Assembly (NCBI GenBank): GCA_025454395.1 | Contig: JALOOM010000003.1 | Span: forward strand, 124,001 to 188,000 | Length of the DNA stretch: 64,000 nucleotides | Direction of reading: 5' to 3' | Source of the DNA: Elainella sp. Prado103 | GTDB lineage: Bacteria; Cyanobacteriota; Cyanobacteriia; Elainellales; Elainellaceae | Shown: positions 17,832-26,580 of the stretch, in pieces | Layout: each line of letters opens with the position of its first letter | Position numbering within the stretch: the first letter of the stretch is position 1 | Notes under the pieces: model-generated | Database searches by the model: none | The model's input: only the letters and a program-made list of their open reading frames with translations | Told to the model about the DNA's origin: nothing | Translations under genes and position numbers: made by a program

Positions 17832-19280
17832 TTAGCGAGGGCTGCGGCTAATCCCATAAATTCGCTGCTTTTCTGCTCGCAACTTTTCATAGTCTTCTGC
17901 TTGGAGCCGTTCGACATAGTTCACCTTAATTTCCTCCAGCAATGCCACGGAGAGCGATTCGATCTGCTCTAGGGCCTGACTTTGTTTTAATTCGCTGCTA
18001 AATGCCTCCCCTAAGCGGCTGATTAGCTGACTCATCAAGGCCGCCCCTGTTTGGTCTGCCAGAGAAGCCTGAATGACTTGATAGGTATTTTGAGTCACCT
18101 CAGAGACAAGCTGCTGCGTCAACTGATTGGAAACCAAGCTGACTCCGGGTAATCGTTGCAGTCCGCTATAGACAGGAGAACTCTGTAGAGCCTGGGTGAG
18201 GCTGTGCTGCAAGAGGGCTTCGACTTCAGGCTGCAAACGTGGCAACACCTGGTAGACAAACACTTCGATGAAATGCTTGCTGATGCCTTCGAGTTCGTTG
18301 ACCCCGTTGAGATCAATATAGTGTTTGTTTTGGAGTAGCCAGCGACTTACCTCACCTTGACGGATGAGAGCTTGCACTTGATCCAGAATGCGCAGCACGA
18401 CCATTTCAGTCAATTCCACAGCGACACTGGAGATCAGGGTATGAACCAGTCGATTGTTGATCGGATGAAAGTTGACCAGTTTGGCTTGATCGAGCCGCAC
18501 CAGAACTGGAATCACCCTTAACCAGCGCCAAAACGGCAGGAAAAGAAACAGATCATAGCCGCGCCAAATGACTGCATCTAGCCAACTGATGTATTGATAA
18601 CGACGGCTTAGATAAAAGGTACGAGCCAGAAACTCAAGGGCGAAAATGCCCATGAACCACAAATCAATCTGCCAAAATCGATCGATCGGTTGGCCAGTTT
18701 CACTGATACCGCGATAGTAGTTGAGGTCAAGGAGGGGCTGAAGTTCCTGCTCAAAAAAATCGATCGCGTTTTGCCACCCGGCCGTAGTCAGATATTCGGT
18801 GCTCCAAAAGGTTTGAAAAGCTATTTTGGCCGATTCTTCCCCGATCCGATCACGCATCCGATTTTTGATGCGTTCTAGGGTGCCGGACTGGTTTGCAACC
18901 GCAAAAGGGTTTTGATTGATCATCTCCGTACTCAGCGATTGGAGTTGAGTGAGTTGCTGAGTAACTTCTCCAGATTGCAACCCGGTCAATGCCACCTGCG
19001 CTTTGAGTTCGGCAACGGCTTGCAAATAGGCAGTTGTATCTCGATGGGGCTCAATGCCTTTGATCGCATCATAGCGCTGGGTCAGGGCTGGGAAGGAGTG
19101 GAAATAAAAATGTCGCCAGTATAGATAGCTCCAGTCAAACAGCACCAAGAGGAGATTGCTCAACGCCAGCAGTGCCATGAAGCGTTCAAACCACAAAGCT
19201 CGAAATCTGGAGCGGCGTTTGGAGCGAGATGACGGAGCATCTGGATTTGGCCATGGGTAAGCCTGAACTGGTTTGGTCAT
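17832..19280 (-). CDS. Uncharacterised membrane protein with voltage-sensor-like segment
   Basis: A 482-residue protein of no family I can name. One membrane helix lies at about 30-50 (FMALLALSNLLLVLF), then a periplasmic or lumenal helical region, then helices near 205-265 (DLWFMGIFALEFLARTFYL, IWRGYDLFLFLPFW) followed by RWLRVIPVLVRL, which has the spaced arginines seen in S4 voltage-sensor helices. The C-terminal 200 residues are soluble, helical and Glu/Gln-rich. No channel pore signature was seen. The start ATG (19278-19280) sits inside a 15-nt tandem repeat that continues upstream. A strong terminator follows. Confidence 0.75.
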   Translation of the reverse strand: MTKPVQAYPWPNPDAPSSRSKRRSRFRALWFERFMALLALSNLLLVLFDWSYLYWRHFYFHSFPALTQRYDAIKGIEPHRDTTAYLQAVAELKAQVALTGLQSGEVTQQLTQLQSLSTEMINQNPFAVANQSGTLERIKNRMRDRIGEESAKIAFQTFWSTEYLTTAGWQNAIDFFEQELQPLLDLNYYRGISETGQPIDRFWQIDLWFMGIFALEFLARTFYLSRRYQYISWLDAVIWRGYDLFLFLPFWRWLRVIPVLVRLDQAKLVNFHPINNRLVHTLISSVAVELTEMVVLRILDQVQALIRQGEVSRWLLQNKHYIDLNGVNELEGISKHFIEVFVYQVLPRLQPEVEALLQHSLTQALQSSPVYSGLQRLPGVSLVSNQLTQQLVSEVTQNTYQVIQASLADQTGAALMSQLISRLGEAFSSELKQSQALEQIESLSVALLEEIKVNYVERLQAEDYEKLRAEKQRIYGISRSPR

Positions 19281-19345
19281 GAACTGGTTTGCTCTGAACT
19301 GGTTTGCTCTGAACTGGTTTGCTCTGAACTGGTTTGCTCTGAACC
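19264..19345. repeat. 15-nt tandem repeat at the start codon of the membrane protein gene
   Basis: Four perfect copies of GAACTGGTTTGCTCT (19281-19340), a partial copy after them and a diverged copy before them that overlaps the start codon at 19280. The untranslated leader of the 17832-19280 gene is thus made of this repeat. Confidence 0.92.
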
Positions 19346-19476
19346 GGCTTTGCAGGCCAACCGATCGAAATCAAAGAATTCACTCCCTTCTATGCTGGGG
19401 GATCGGCATGGATCAATTTGCTTCGCTAAGATAGTTGACAGAACTTTACATTGAGTAACCTGTAGGTTTAGTGACC

Positions 19477-20385
19477 ATGCAAACTCCTGTGGTTGCCCCA
19501 ACTAGCACCTTTTGGCAGTGGCGCGACCAGTCCATTCATTATGTCAAAGCTGGAGCCCCTCAGCCCGATCGTCCCCCATTGCTGCTAGTGCATGGTTTTG
19601 GGGCTTCAACAGATCACTGGCGTAAAAATATCAGCGGTCTGAGTCAACACTTCGAAGTTTGGGCGATCGATCTATTGGGGTTTGGCCGGTCTGCGAAAGC
19701 GGCGATTGAGTACAGCGGCGACTTATGGCGCGACCAATTGCATGACTTCATAACTCAGGTGATTGGACAACCGGCCGTGCTAGCAGGCAATTCCCTAGGA
19801 GGCTATGCGTCACTCTGTGTGGCGGCCCAATGCCCAGAATCGGTAGCTGGACTGATCTTACTCAACCCGGCCGGCCCCTTTACGGAAACCCAAACCGTGA
19901 CCAAGCCCGATCCCATCCGCGAGGTTTTGACGAATCTCACCCGCACGGTCTTATTGTCACCTCTCCCAAGCTGGCTCTTGTTTCAGTATGTTCGACAAAA
20001 ATCCGTCATCCGCAAAACCCTCAGCAAAGTTTATCTTGATCAAACGGCGATTACTGAACAACTGGTCGAAGACATTTATCGTCCTTCCTGCGATCCGGGC
20101 GCTGCCCAAGTGTTTGCATCAGTTTTCAAATCGCCTCGGGGGGCAAAAAATGATGTCTTACTGAAGCAACTGGCTTGTCCCCTGCTGATGCTTTGGGGCG
20201 AGGGCGATCCCTGGATGAATAGTCGATCGCGGGGTGTCAGGTTTCGGGCCCATTATCCTCAGTTGACAGAGTATTATCTGCAAGCAGGGCATTGCCCCCA
20301 TGATGAGGTGCCTGATCAGGTCAATGCCCTGATTCAAGATTGGGTCATTTCAACTGTCGGGCAGCCCGCTAGCTCGATCTCGTAG
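19477..20385 (+). CDS. Alpha/beta-fold hydrolase
   Basis: A 302-residue alpha/beta hydrolase. The oxyanion-hole strand LLLVHGFGAS (about 36-45), nucleophile elbow GNSLGG (Ser106), acid residue in LWGEGDPW (Asp near 244) and HCPHDE (His near 271) form the expected triad. The overall pattern (RDQLHDFI...QPAVLAGNSLGGYASL) resembles plant pheophytinase/CLD1-type and cyanobacterial chlorophyll dephytylase-like enzymes, but haloalkane dehalogenase-like hydrolases look alike, so the substrate is open. ATG 19477 is used; a GTG two codons upstream is an alternative. Confidence 0.88.
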   Translation: MQTPVVAPTSTFWQWRDQSIHYVKAGAPQPDRPPLLLVHGFGASTDHWRKNISGLSQHFEVWAIDLLGFGRSAKAAIEYSGDLWRDQLHDFITQVIGQPAVLAGNSLGGYASLCVAAQCPESVAGLILLNPAGPFTETQTVTKPDPIREVLTNLTRTVLLSPLPSWLLFQYVRQKSVIRKTLSKVYLDQTAITEQLVEDIYRPSCDPGAAQVFASVFKSPRGAKNDVLLKQLACPLLMLWGEGDPWMNSRSRGVRFRAHYPQLTEYYLQAGHCPHDEVPDQVNALIQDWVISTVGQPASSIS

Positions 20386-20453
20386 ATTGCCAACTCATCG
20401 ATTGCCAACTCATCGATTGCCAACTCATCGGGTGCCAACTCATCGGGTGCAAA
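20385..20453. repeat. 15-nt tandem repeat between the hydrolase gene and vipp1
   Basis: Three copies of GATTGCCAACTCATC, then one GGGTGCCAACTCATC variant and a partial copy. It begins at the last base of the hydrolase stop codon and ends about 110 nt before vipp1. Confidence 0.9.
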
Positions 20454-20563
20454 GATTGCGTTGAAGAGATCTGCACAATGCAGCAGCAATTCGGTAGGCT
20501 AGGAGTTAGATTCTGCGAGCTGATTGCCGCTGACTTCGTACACCGTGGAAGGAATATAGCGTC

Positions 20564-21331
20564 ATGGGACTATTCGATCGCGTAAGCCGCTTGGTTCGGG
20601 CGAACATCAACGATACCATCAGCAAGGCTGAAGATCCAGAGAAAATTCTGGAACAAGCCATCATTGACATGCAGGAAGATCTGGTGCAGCTCCGTCAAGC
20701 CGTAGCAACGGCGATCGCGAGCCAAAAGCGCACCCAGCAGCAATATAACCAGGCGCAGTCGGAATCAGATAACTGGCAACGTCGGGCCCAACTGGCTCTG
20801 CAAAAGGGCGACGAAGGACTGGCCCGCGAAGCGTTGGGGCGTAAGAAGGTACAAGCCGAAACAGCCACCGCCCTGAAAACCCAGCTCGATCAGCAAAGTA
20901 CGACAGTGGATACACTGAAGCGTAACTTGATCGCCCTGGAAGGTAAGATTTCTGAAGCAAAAACCAAGAAAGATATGCTCAAGGCGCGGGCCAGTGCTGC
21001 CAAAGCCAACGAGCAGTTGCAGAAAACCGTGGGCAGTTTAGGCACAAGCAGCGCTATGTCTGCGTTTGAGCGGATGGAAGAGAAAGTGCTGCAAATGGAA
21101 GCTCGCTCTCAAGCGGCAGCCGAATTAGCCGGGGCGGATCTAGAAAGCCAGTTTGTGCAATTGGAGTCGGGTAGTGATGTGGATGATGAACTCGCAGCGA
21201 TGAAAGCTCAACTGCTGGGCGGTGCTGCCCCTGACCAGGCGAAATTGCCCGGAACGACTGCTAGTACGCCTACGGATGCGACGGTCGATGCTGAGCTAGA
21301 AGCACTCAAAACGCAGCTTGATCAGCTCTAG
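20564..21331 (+). CDS. vipp1: Vipp1/IM30, PspA family membrane-remodelling protein
   Basis: A 255-residue ESCRT-III-like protein that forms large rings and protects or builds thylakoid membranes. The N-terminal amphipathic helix (MGLFDRVSRLVRANIND), the long coiled coil and the conserved LAREALGRKK segment are typical. A C-terminal extension of about 35 residues after a flexible linker (PGTTASTPTDA), ending in AELEALKTQLDQL, separates Vipp1 from plain PspA. It is a single gene with a strong terminator downstream. Confidence 0.94.
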   Translation: MGLFDRVSRLVRANINDTISKAEDPEKILEQAIIDMQEDLVQLRQAVATAIASQKRTQQQYNQAQSESDNWQRRAQLALQKGDEGLAREALGRKKVQAETATALKTQLDQQSTTVDTLKRNLIALEGKISEAKTKKDMLKARASAAKANEQLQKTVGSLGTSSAMSAFERMEEKVLQMEARSQAAAELAGADLESQFVQLESGSDVDDELAAMKAQLLGGAAPDQAKLPGTTASTPTDATVDAELEALKTQLDQL

Positions 21332-21367
21332 GTTGCTCTATTTGAGTCGCTATTCACAATTAAGCGC

Positions 21368-21422
21368 CACGCTCAAGAATCACGCTCAAGAGTCATGCTC
21401 AAGAGTCACGCTCAAGAGTCAC
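21368..21422. repeat. 13-nt tandem repeat, four copies
   Basis: Unit CACGCTCAAGAGT, four copies with single-base differences, between vipp1 and its terminator. Confidence 0.9.
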
Positions 21423-21496
21423 TGAGGGTTGCCCCAGAGAATCCTTCAGAGTAAAGCTTGAGCCATTGCTGGGGAGTAGAGACTCTGGTTGATTTG

Positions 21497-21527
21497 TAGA
21501 GGTTTCGATGGAGACCTCTATTTTTTT
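21497..21527 (+). terminator. Rho-independent terminator of vipp1
   Basis: TAGAGGTTTC (21497-21506) pairs with GAGACCTCTA (21511-21520, one G-T pair) around a four-base loop and is followed by seven T residues. Confidence 0.88.
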
Positions 21528-21593
21528 GGAACAGGAGGTAGCCTGCCCAGTAAGCTAGAAAGAGGAAATCCTAAAAATTGATGATCTTTTGAT

Positions 21594-21923
21594 ATGAGTA
21601 ACGTGGTTACTATTGCCGATCCTCAGTTTTCTGAGGAGGTTCTGGATGCGGCTCAGCCCGTCCTGGTCTATTTTTGGGCTGGTTGGTGTGGCCCTTGCCG
21701 CTTAATGTCACCTGCCGTTGAAGCAGTGGCTCAGCAATATGGCGATCGGTTGAAGGTAGTCAAAATGGAAGTCGATCCGAATCCGGATGCGGTTGCCAAA
21801 TATCAAGTTGAGGGAGTGCCAGCCCTCCGACTCTTCCAGAATGGTCAGGTGATTCAGTCTACAGAAGGCGCAATGAATCAAAAGAAACTAGAAGAGTTTC
21901 TGAATCTGAGTTTACCGGCTTAG
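21594..21923 (+). CDS. Thioredoxin
   Basis: A 109-residue single-domain thioredoxin. The active site is WCGPC (Cys32, Cys35), with the conserved cis-proline in VEGVPALRLF (about 73-82). It lacks a signal peptide and so acts in the cytoplasm, reducing target disulfides. It is not the canonical m-type sequence by memory, so no subclass is named. It has its own promoter region after the vipp1 terminator. Confidence 0.92.
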   Translation: MSNVVTIADPQFSEEVLDAAQPVLVYFWAGWCGPCRLMSPAVEAVAQQYGDRLKVVKMEVDPNPDAVAKYQVEGVPALRLFQNGQVIQSTEGAMNQKKLEEFLNLSLPA

Positions 21924-21944
21924 GGTTGGCAGCTACTCCCCGTT

Positions 21945-21966
21945 GGGCAGGTTCCATCTCCTGCCC
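21945..21966 (+). terminator. Possible terminator of the thioredoxin gene
   Basis: GGGCAGG (21945-21951) pairs with CCTGCCC (21960-21966) around eight bases, 21 nt after the thioredoxin stop. No T-run follows, so it is tentative. Confidence 0.35.
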
Positions 21967-22216
21967 ATCTCCCATAAACTGGATGCGTTAGGCAGCAATC
22001 GGGATCGCAAACTCAGTGAAGGTTGCACCGAGCAAGCGCATCTTTCTGTTTTGGCGGTATGCTAGTCGATTGCTCTATTGCCCTCAGTGGGGCGATCGAA
22101 TTACTTTTCAGACTAATTTTCAGATCCAGTGCGAGCAGCTTGTCCGCGTTAGTGCCGCCGCTCCGACCGGAGAAACGGGACGCTCGCACGATTTGTTCAT
22201 TCTCTTTCTTCCTCTT

Positions 22217-23392
22217 ATGCAATTTGCCGATCGCCTCAAACCCCTCCAGGTCAATGTCTTTGCCGATATGGATCGAGCCAAAGCAACTGCAAAGGCGGCA
22301 GGTCAGCCGATTATTGATTTATCGTTAGGTTCTTCCGATTTACCGACACCGCAGCCTGTGTTGGAGGTGATGGCGGCAGCTTTGCACGATCGCAGCACCC
22401 ACGGCTATCTCCTGTTCCATGGCACCCGCAATTTTCGGCAAGCGGCGGCTCAGTGGTATACCCGTAAATTTGGGATCGCAGTGGATCCGGAAACAGAAGT
22501 ACTGCCTTTGATTGGCTCGCAGGAAGGCACAGCACATCTACCGCTGGCAATCTTAAATCCGGGTGATTTTGCCCTCTTGCTTGATCCGGGCTATCCTTCC
22601 CATGCTGGAGGAGTGTACTTAGCAGGTGGACAGGTTTATCCAATGCCATTGTTGGCAGAAAATCAGTTCTTGCCCGTGTTTGCTGATGTGCCTGCCCCTG
22701 TCTTAGCCCAAGCGCGGATGATGGTGCTCAGCTATCCTCACAATCCCACGACTGGCGTAGCCTCCCGATCCTTTTTTGAGGCAGCAGTCGCGTTTTGTCA
22801 TGCCCATGATTTGGTGCTGGTGCATGATTTTCCCTACGTGGATCTGTACTTTGAAGGGGATCCACCGCCATCTATCCTACAAGCCGATCCCACCAAGAGC
22901 CGATCGATCGAATTTTTTACGATGTCCAAGTCCTACAACATGGGCGGCTTTCGGGTTGGTTATGCGATCGGTAATGCAGAGCTGATCCGATCCCTTCGCC
23001 AAATTAAGGCCGCTGTAGATTTTAATCAGTATCTAGGCATCCTGAACGGCGCAGCAGCAGCCCTGACAGGGTCGCAAGCTCCAGTGCAACAGATGGGAGA
23101 AACCTTTCGGCAGCGACGAGATGCTTTTGTGACTGCCCTGAATCGCATTGGTTGGGAGGTACCAATCCCCACGGCCACCATGTACATTTGGGCAAAACTT
23201 CCTCAGCCTTGGGCAGAGAGTTCGGTCAATTTTGCGATCCGCTTAGTGGAACAGACAGGAGTAGCGGTTTCACCGGGGGCTGGGTTTGGCAAAACAGGGG
23301 AAGGCTATGTGCGATTTGCCTTGGTGCATGAGCCAGCGGTACTCACTGAAGCGGTACAGCGGATCGACCAATTTTTGCGCCAATCTCGATGA
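22217..23392 (+). CDS. Class I/II PLP-dependent aminotransferase (LL-diaminopimelate aminotransferase-like)
   Basis: A 391-residue fold-type I aminotransferase. The N-terminus MQFADRLKPLQVNVFADMD, the substrate loop IIDLSLGSSDLPTP, the NPTTG motif and SKSYNMGGFRVG (PLP-binding Lys near 238) place it near AlaC/DapL-like enzymes. It is a different branch from the DapL I recall for cyanobacteria, so the substrate (alanine, aspartate or diaminopimelate) is not fixed. The frame stays open 67 codons upstream, but that part has no homology. The chosen ATG has no Shine-Dalgarno sequence, leaving some doubt about the start. Confidence 0.85.
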   Translation: MQFADRLKPLQVNVFADMDRAKATAKAAGQPIIDLSLGSSDLPTPQPVLEVMAAALHDRSTHGYLLFHGTRNFRQAAAQWYTRKFGIAVDPETEVLPLIGSQEGTAHLPLAILNPGDFALLLDPGYPSHAGGVYLAGGQVYPMPLLAENQFLPVFADVPAPVLAQARMMVLSYPHNPTTGVASRSFFEAAVAFCHAHDLVLVHDFPYVDLYFEGDPPPSILQADPTKSRSIEFFTMSKSYNMGGFRVGYAIGNAELIRSLRQIKAAVDFNQYLGILNGAAAALTGSQAPVQQMGETFRQRRDAFVTALNRIGWEVPIPTATMYIWAKLPQPWAESSVNFAIRLVEQTGVAVSPGAGFGKTGEGYVRFALVHEPAVLTEAVQRIDQFLRQSR

Positions 23393-23463
23393 TTTTTCGC
23401 AAAATAGTTTTGCAGGATATTCTCATCATCGCTGGCTTTCCTGAGCCTCATTGCTCCACTCTC

Positions 23464-23560
23464 TGATTCAATTTGTGTGCTGATTCAATTTGTGTGCTGG
23501 TTCAATTTGTGTGCTGATTCAATTTGTGTGCTGATTCAATTTGTGTGCTGATTCAATATG
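23464..23560. repeat. 17-nt tandem repeat running into the dacB start codon
   Basis: Five copies of TGATTCAATTTGTGTGC (one with a single change) and a truncated sixth, TGATTCAATATG, whose last three bases are the dacB start codon. The region normally holding the ribosome binding site is therefore entirely repeat sequence. Confidence 0.92.
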
Positions 23561-25090
23561 TCAACTTGCCGTTCCTGGATGCTTGTCAGGTTGGGGGGGG
23601 TACTCCAAGCAGGGATTAGATTGAGCCTGATCGGCTGCTTCGGAGCGATGTTGACACCGACAGGTTTGGCCGCAACACCTTGTCCGGGGCTAGCGAATCA
23701 GATCGATGCTGTGATTGATCAAGCCGCCTTTCGACGATCTCGGTGGGGGGTGTTGATCCAAACGTTGGGATCCCAGCCTCAGACTCTCTACGAGCGATCG
23801 GCTGACCAATTTTTTATCCCGGCTTCCAATGTCAAACTTCTGACTACGGCCGCAGCACTGACTCAGCTCGGAGCCGATTTTCGGATTCGCACCTCGATCG
23901 ATCAGATCAGAGATGCAGCATCGGATCAGGTGCAGTTGCATCTCATGGGGCAGGGTGATCCCAGCATTGATCAACCTCAACTTGAAACCCTGGTTCAACA
24001 ACTCGTCGATCGCGACATTCGGCAGATTGACCAATTGGTCGTAGACGATCGCTACTTCCGGGGCGAAGCGGTGAACCCAAATTGGGAGTGGGAAGATGTG
24101 CAGGCAGGGTATGGGGCCCCAGTCAACAGTTTGATCTTTGCCCAAAACTGGATCGGGCTCACGTTGATCCCCCAAGCTTTACAGCAGCCTTTGCAAGTGC
24201 AGTGGGACGATCCCAGAGATGGGAGAGGCTGGCAAATCGTGAATCGATCGCAAACTGTGGCTACTCAAATGCCGGAATTTGTGGCGGTGGGGCGTGATCT
24301 GAGCCGACCCATTCTCTATGTGCAAGGGCAACTCCGGGCCGGATCCGCTTCAGAGCAGGTGGCGATTGCTGAACCGCAACCGGCACAACGATTTCTCGAC
24401 CGATTGCTACAAACGCTCGCAGCTCGTCAGATTACTGTTCATGCGATCGAGCTGATTCCAGACAGTCAAACCGTTGAGCGAATGGAGAATTCCTCTAGTC
24501 TGGAACTGCTAGCCCCAAGGGAACCGATCGCCCAGATTGAATCGGCTCCCTTGCGGGAATTGCTGACAGAAATTAATCAACACAGTAATAACTTGTATGC
24601 CGAAGCAATTTTGCGGGTGATGGGGAACCGGGCAGAACCTCGCACCGGCTCTAGCTTGGAGTCGGGTTTGTCCACCCTAAAACAGTCCCTGACCCAGTTA
24701 GAGGTAGATCCGGAGGGCTATGAATTGGTGGATGGCTCTGGGCTCGCTCGCCAAAACCTCAGTAGTCCACGAGCAATTGTGCAAACGCTACAAGCCATGA
24801 ATCAGACAACTGATGCTGCCCTCTACCGTAATTCGTTGTCTGTAGCTGGGATCAACGGATCCCTGGCTCAGCGGTTCCAAGACACGACATTGGATGGGCA
24901 ACTCCAGGGCAAAAGTGGTTTTTTAACAGGCGTTGTAGCACTTTCGGGCTATCTAGAGCAGCAGGATGGCACTGAATTGGTATTCAGCATCTTGGTCAAC
25001 CACACGACTCAACCTCTGGGCGCAACTCAGGCGGCGATCGATAGCATTTTGCTGACCGTAGCCCAGTCTGCCTGTTTCTCAGGAATGTAA
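23558..25090 (+). CDS. dacB: D-alanyl-D-alanine carboxypeptidase/endopeptidase, PBP4 family (S13)
   Basis: A 510-residue low-molecular-mass penicillin-binding protein of the S13 family that trims peptide stems and cleaves cross-links in peptidoglycan. The catalytic motifs are SNVK (Ser90, Lys93), SNN (about 342-344) and KSG (about 451-453). The first 40 residues are an export signal (AGIRLSLIGCFGAMLTPTGLAA), with mature protein from about Thr40. A large insertion between the first two motifs is typical. The start codon lies in a 17-nt tandem repeat without a Shine-Dalgarno sequence. It converges on the GHL10 gene. Confidence 0.93.
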   Translation: MSTCRSWMLVRLGGVLQAGIRLSLIGCFGAMLTPTGLAATPCPGLANQIDAVIDQAAFRRSRWGVLIQTLGSQPQTLYERSADQFFIPASNVKLLTTAAALTQLGADFRIRTSIDQIRDAASDQVQLHLMGQGDPSIDQPQLETLVQQLVDRDIRQIDQLVVDDRYFRGEAVNPNWEWEDVQAGYGAPVNSLIFAQNWIGLTLIPQALQQPLQVQWDDPRDGRGWQIVNRSQTVATQMPEFVAVGRDLSRPILYVQGQLRAGSASEQVAIAEPQPAQRFLDRLLQTLAARQITVHAIELIPDSQTVERMENSSSLELLAPREPIAQIESAPLRELLTEINQHSNNLYAEAILRVMGNRAEPRTGSSLESGLSTLKQSLTQLEVDPEGYELVDGSGLARQNLSSPRAIVQTLQAMNQTTDAALYRNSLSVAGINGSLAQRFQDTTLDGQLQGKSGFLTGVVALSGYLEQQDGTELVFSILVNHTTQPLGATQAAIDSILLTVAQSACFSGM

Positions 25091-25217
25091 ATTCGCTAGC
25101 TGGCGAAGTTCAATATTCTCACGCTCTGATGTTACTGATTCGATCAATGATTCGATCAAGGTTCGAGAAACCCCCAACTCCCCAGGGATCATCTAAACCC
25201 TAGAACTCATAAAAGCC

Positions 25218-26465
25218 CTAAGCCTGTCGATAAGCTCGAATCGTTGGTCGTTCCACCGGCCGCGGAAACAGCGCCTGAAACACCGCATCCCGCCGTCCTA
25301 AAGTCTCGTAAAAGAAAAACGACATTCCCGCAAAGCGCCGATCGCGCGTCAACCGCACCTGATCCTCAATGTCCCGCGTACTCACGCTGCGCGTACTCAA
25401 CCCCGTCAAAATGCCAATTCCTACGGGCATCCGGCTATTAATCGTCCGCAGTTCCGGCCGATCAAGTTCTCCCAAAAAGCTGCGCCGCTCCGTCCGATAC
25501 ACCTGCACAATCAGCTCATCAATATAATTCAGCCGCTGCCACGCATCCCAATCTTGCAGATACTTCTGATAAGCAAATTCCTTCGGATTTGGCGACAGCG
25601 AAATAATGCAATCTGGGTTCTTCGATCGCACGGCCGCACTGATTTCCTGCATCAGCGTATTCAGGTGATTGGCCCGCCAGCGCATCCATCCAGCATCATT
25701 TGGGTTACTAGGCGGCATTCGCCCATTATGAGTCTGTTGATAAAGCTGCACCGTGTAGTCGTCATAACCGACTTCTACCGGCATCCCCAAATGATCATCA
25801 AACTGAATCCCCTCAATGTCATACTCATCCACCACTTCGCTCACCAGCTTCACCAGAAACTGTTGCACCTCTGGATGAGCTGGATTCAGCCAAACCGATC
25901 GATCTTCCCCATGCACGTTAAACACCTTGGAGCCATCCCGCCGCGCCGTTACCCATTCCGGATGTCTCCGTACCAACTCAGACTCGGCTGGAGCCATTAA
26001 GCCAAACTCAAACCAGGGGATGACAGCTAGACCACGACTATGCCCCAGCGAGATCGCTTCCTCCAGCATGTCTCGCTCCTGTAATCCTGGCTCCGGATCC
26101 AATTCCACACCAAATGCCTGTTTCGCGACCTCACTGGGATAAAGCGTGTAGCCCCCATTCCAAACCGTTGGATAGAGGGTATTAAAATTCAGCCGATCCA
26201 AGCGTCGCACCGCTTCCCGCAGATTATCTTTCGAAAACAGGACATCACTATCTACGTTTGTCAGCCAGACCCCGCGAATCTCGGTTGCTTGAGCTGATGC
26301 GGGTTGGCTCGCCATCACCAGCCCCGGCCAACTCAGCAGAATCGCCATCAAAAAACCAAACCCCAACAGCAACCCACGCCGTTGCTTTTGCTTAAGCTGC
26401 CAGTCTCTCATCCAACCCGATCGTAGTCCTTGCAAACCTCGCGAACCCAACGTGGCACTCCTCAT
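25218..26465 (-). CDS. Secreted glycoside-hydrolase-like protein GHL10 (DUF187)
   Basis: A 415-residue member of the GHL10/DUF187 family, a TIM barrel resembling family 10 glycoside hydrolases and probably acting on an envelope or extracellular polysaccharide. The conserved start of the domain is EIRGVWLTNVDSDVLFS, followed by FNTLYPTVWNGGYTLYPS, AVIPWFEFG and GIQFDDHLGMP. A hydrophobic segment at about 33-52 (LLLGFGFLMAILLSWPGLV) and a following QPASAQ indicate export. The first 18 residues may be untranslated if the second Met is used. A tandem repeat begins 23 nt before the start. Confidence 0.88.
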   Translation of the reverse strand: MRSATLGSRGLQGLRSGWMRDWQLKQKQRRGLLLGFGFLMAILLSWPGLVMASQPASAQATEIRGVWLTNVDSDVLFSKDNLREAVRRLDRLNFNTLYPTVWNGGYTLYPSEVAKQAFGVELDPEPGLQERDMLEEAISLGHSRGLAVIPWFEFGLMAPAESELVRRHPEWVTARRDGSKVFNVHGEDRSVWLNPAHPEVQQFLVKLVSEVVDEYDIEGIQFDDHLGMPVEVGYDDYTVQLYQQTHNGRMPPSNPNDAGWMRWRANHLNTLMQEISAAVRSKNPDCIISLSPNPKEFAYQKYLQDWDAWQRLNYIDELIVQVYRTERRSFLGELDRPELRTINSRMPVGIGILTGLSTRSVSTRDIEDQVRLTRDRRFAGMSFFFYETLGRRDAVFQALFPRPVERPTIRAYRQA

Positions 26466-26487
26466 ATTCTCGATCGCGTTCCGTATT

Positions 26488-26580
26488 GCTTAACAACTCA
26501 TCATTGCCTAACAATCCATCGCCTAACAATCCATCGCCTAACAATCCATTGCCTAACAATCCATTGCCTAACAATCCATC
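26488..26580. repeat. 15-nt tandem repeat upstream of the GHL10 gene
   Basis: Five copies of GCCTAACAATCCATC (26506-26580, two ending in T) and a diverged unit before them, in the leader of the GHL10 gene. Confidence 0.92.

Noticed and set aside
22016-22216. 67-codon N-terminal extension of the aminotransferase
   Set aside because: Composition is unlike a leader or domain and the family begins at the Met at 22217; some doubt remains because that Met has no ribosome binding site.
23464-23560. CRISPR array (regular 17-nt repeats)
   Set aside because: Units are head-to-tail without spacers and no cas genes are present; simple tandem repeat.
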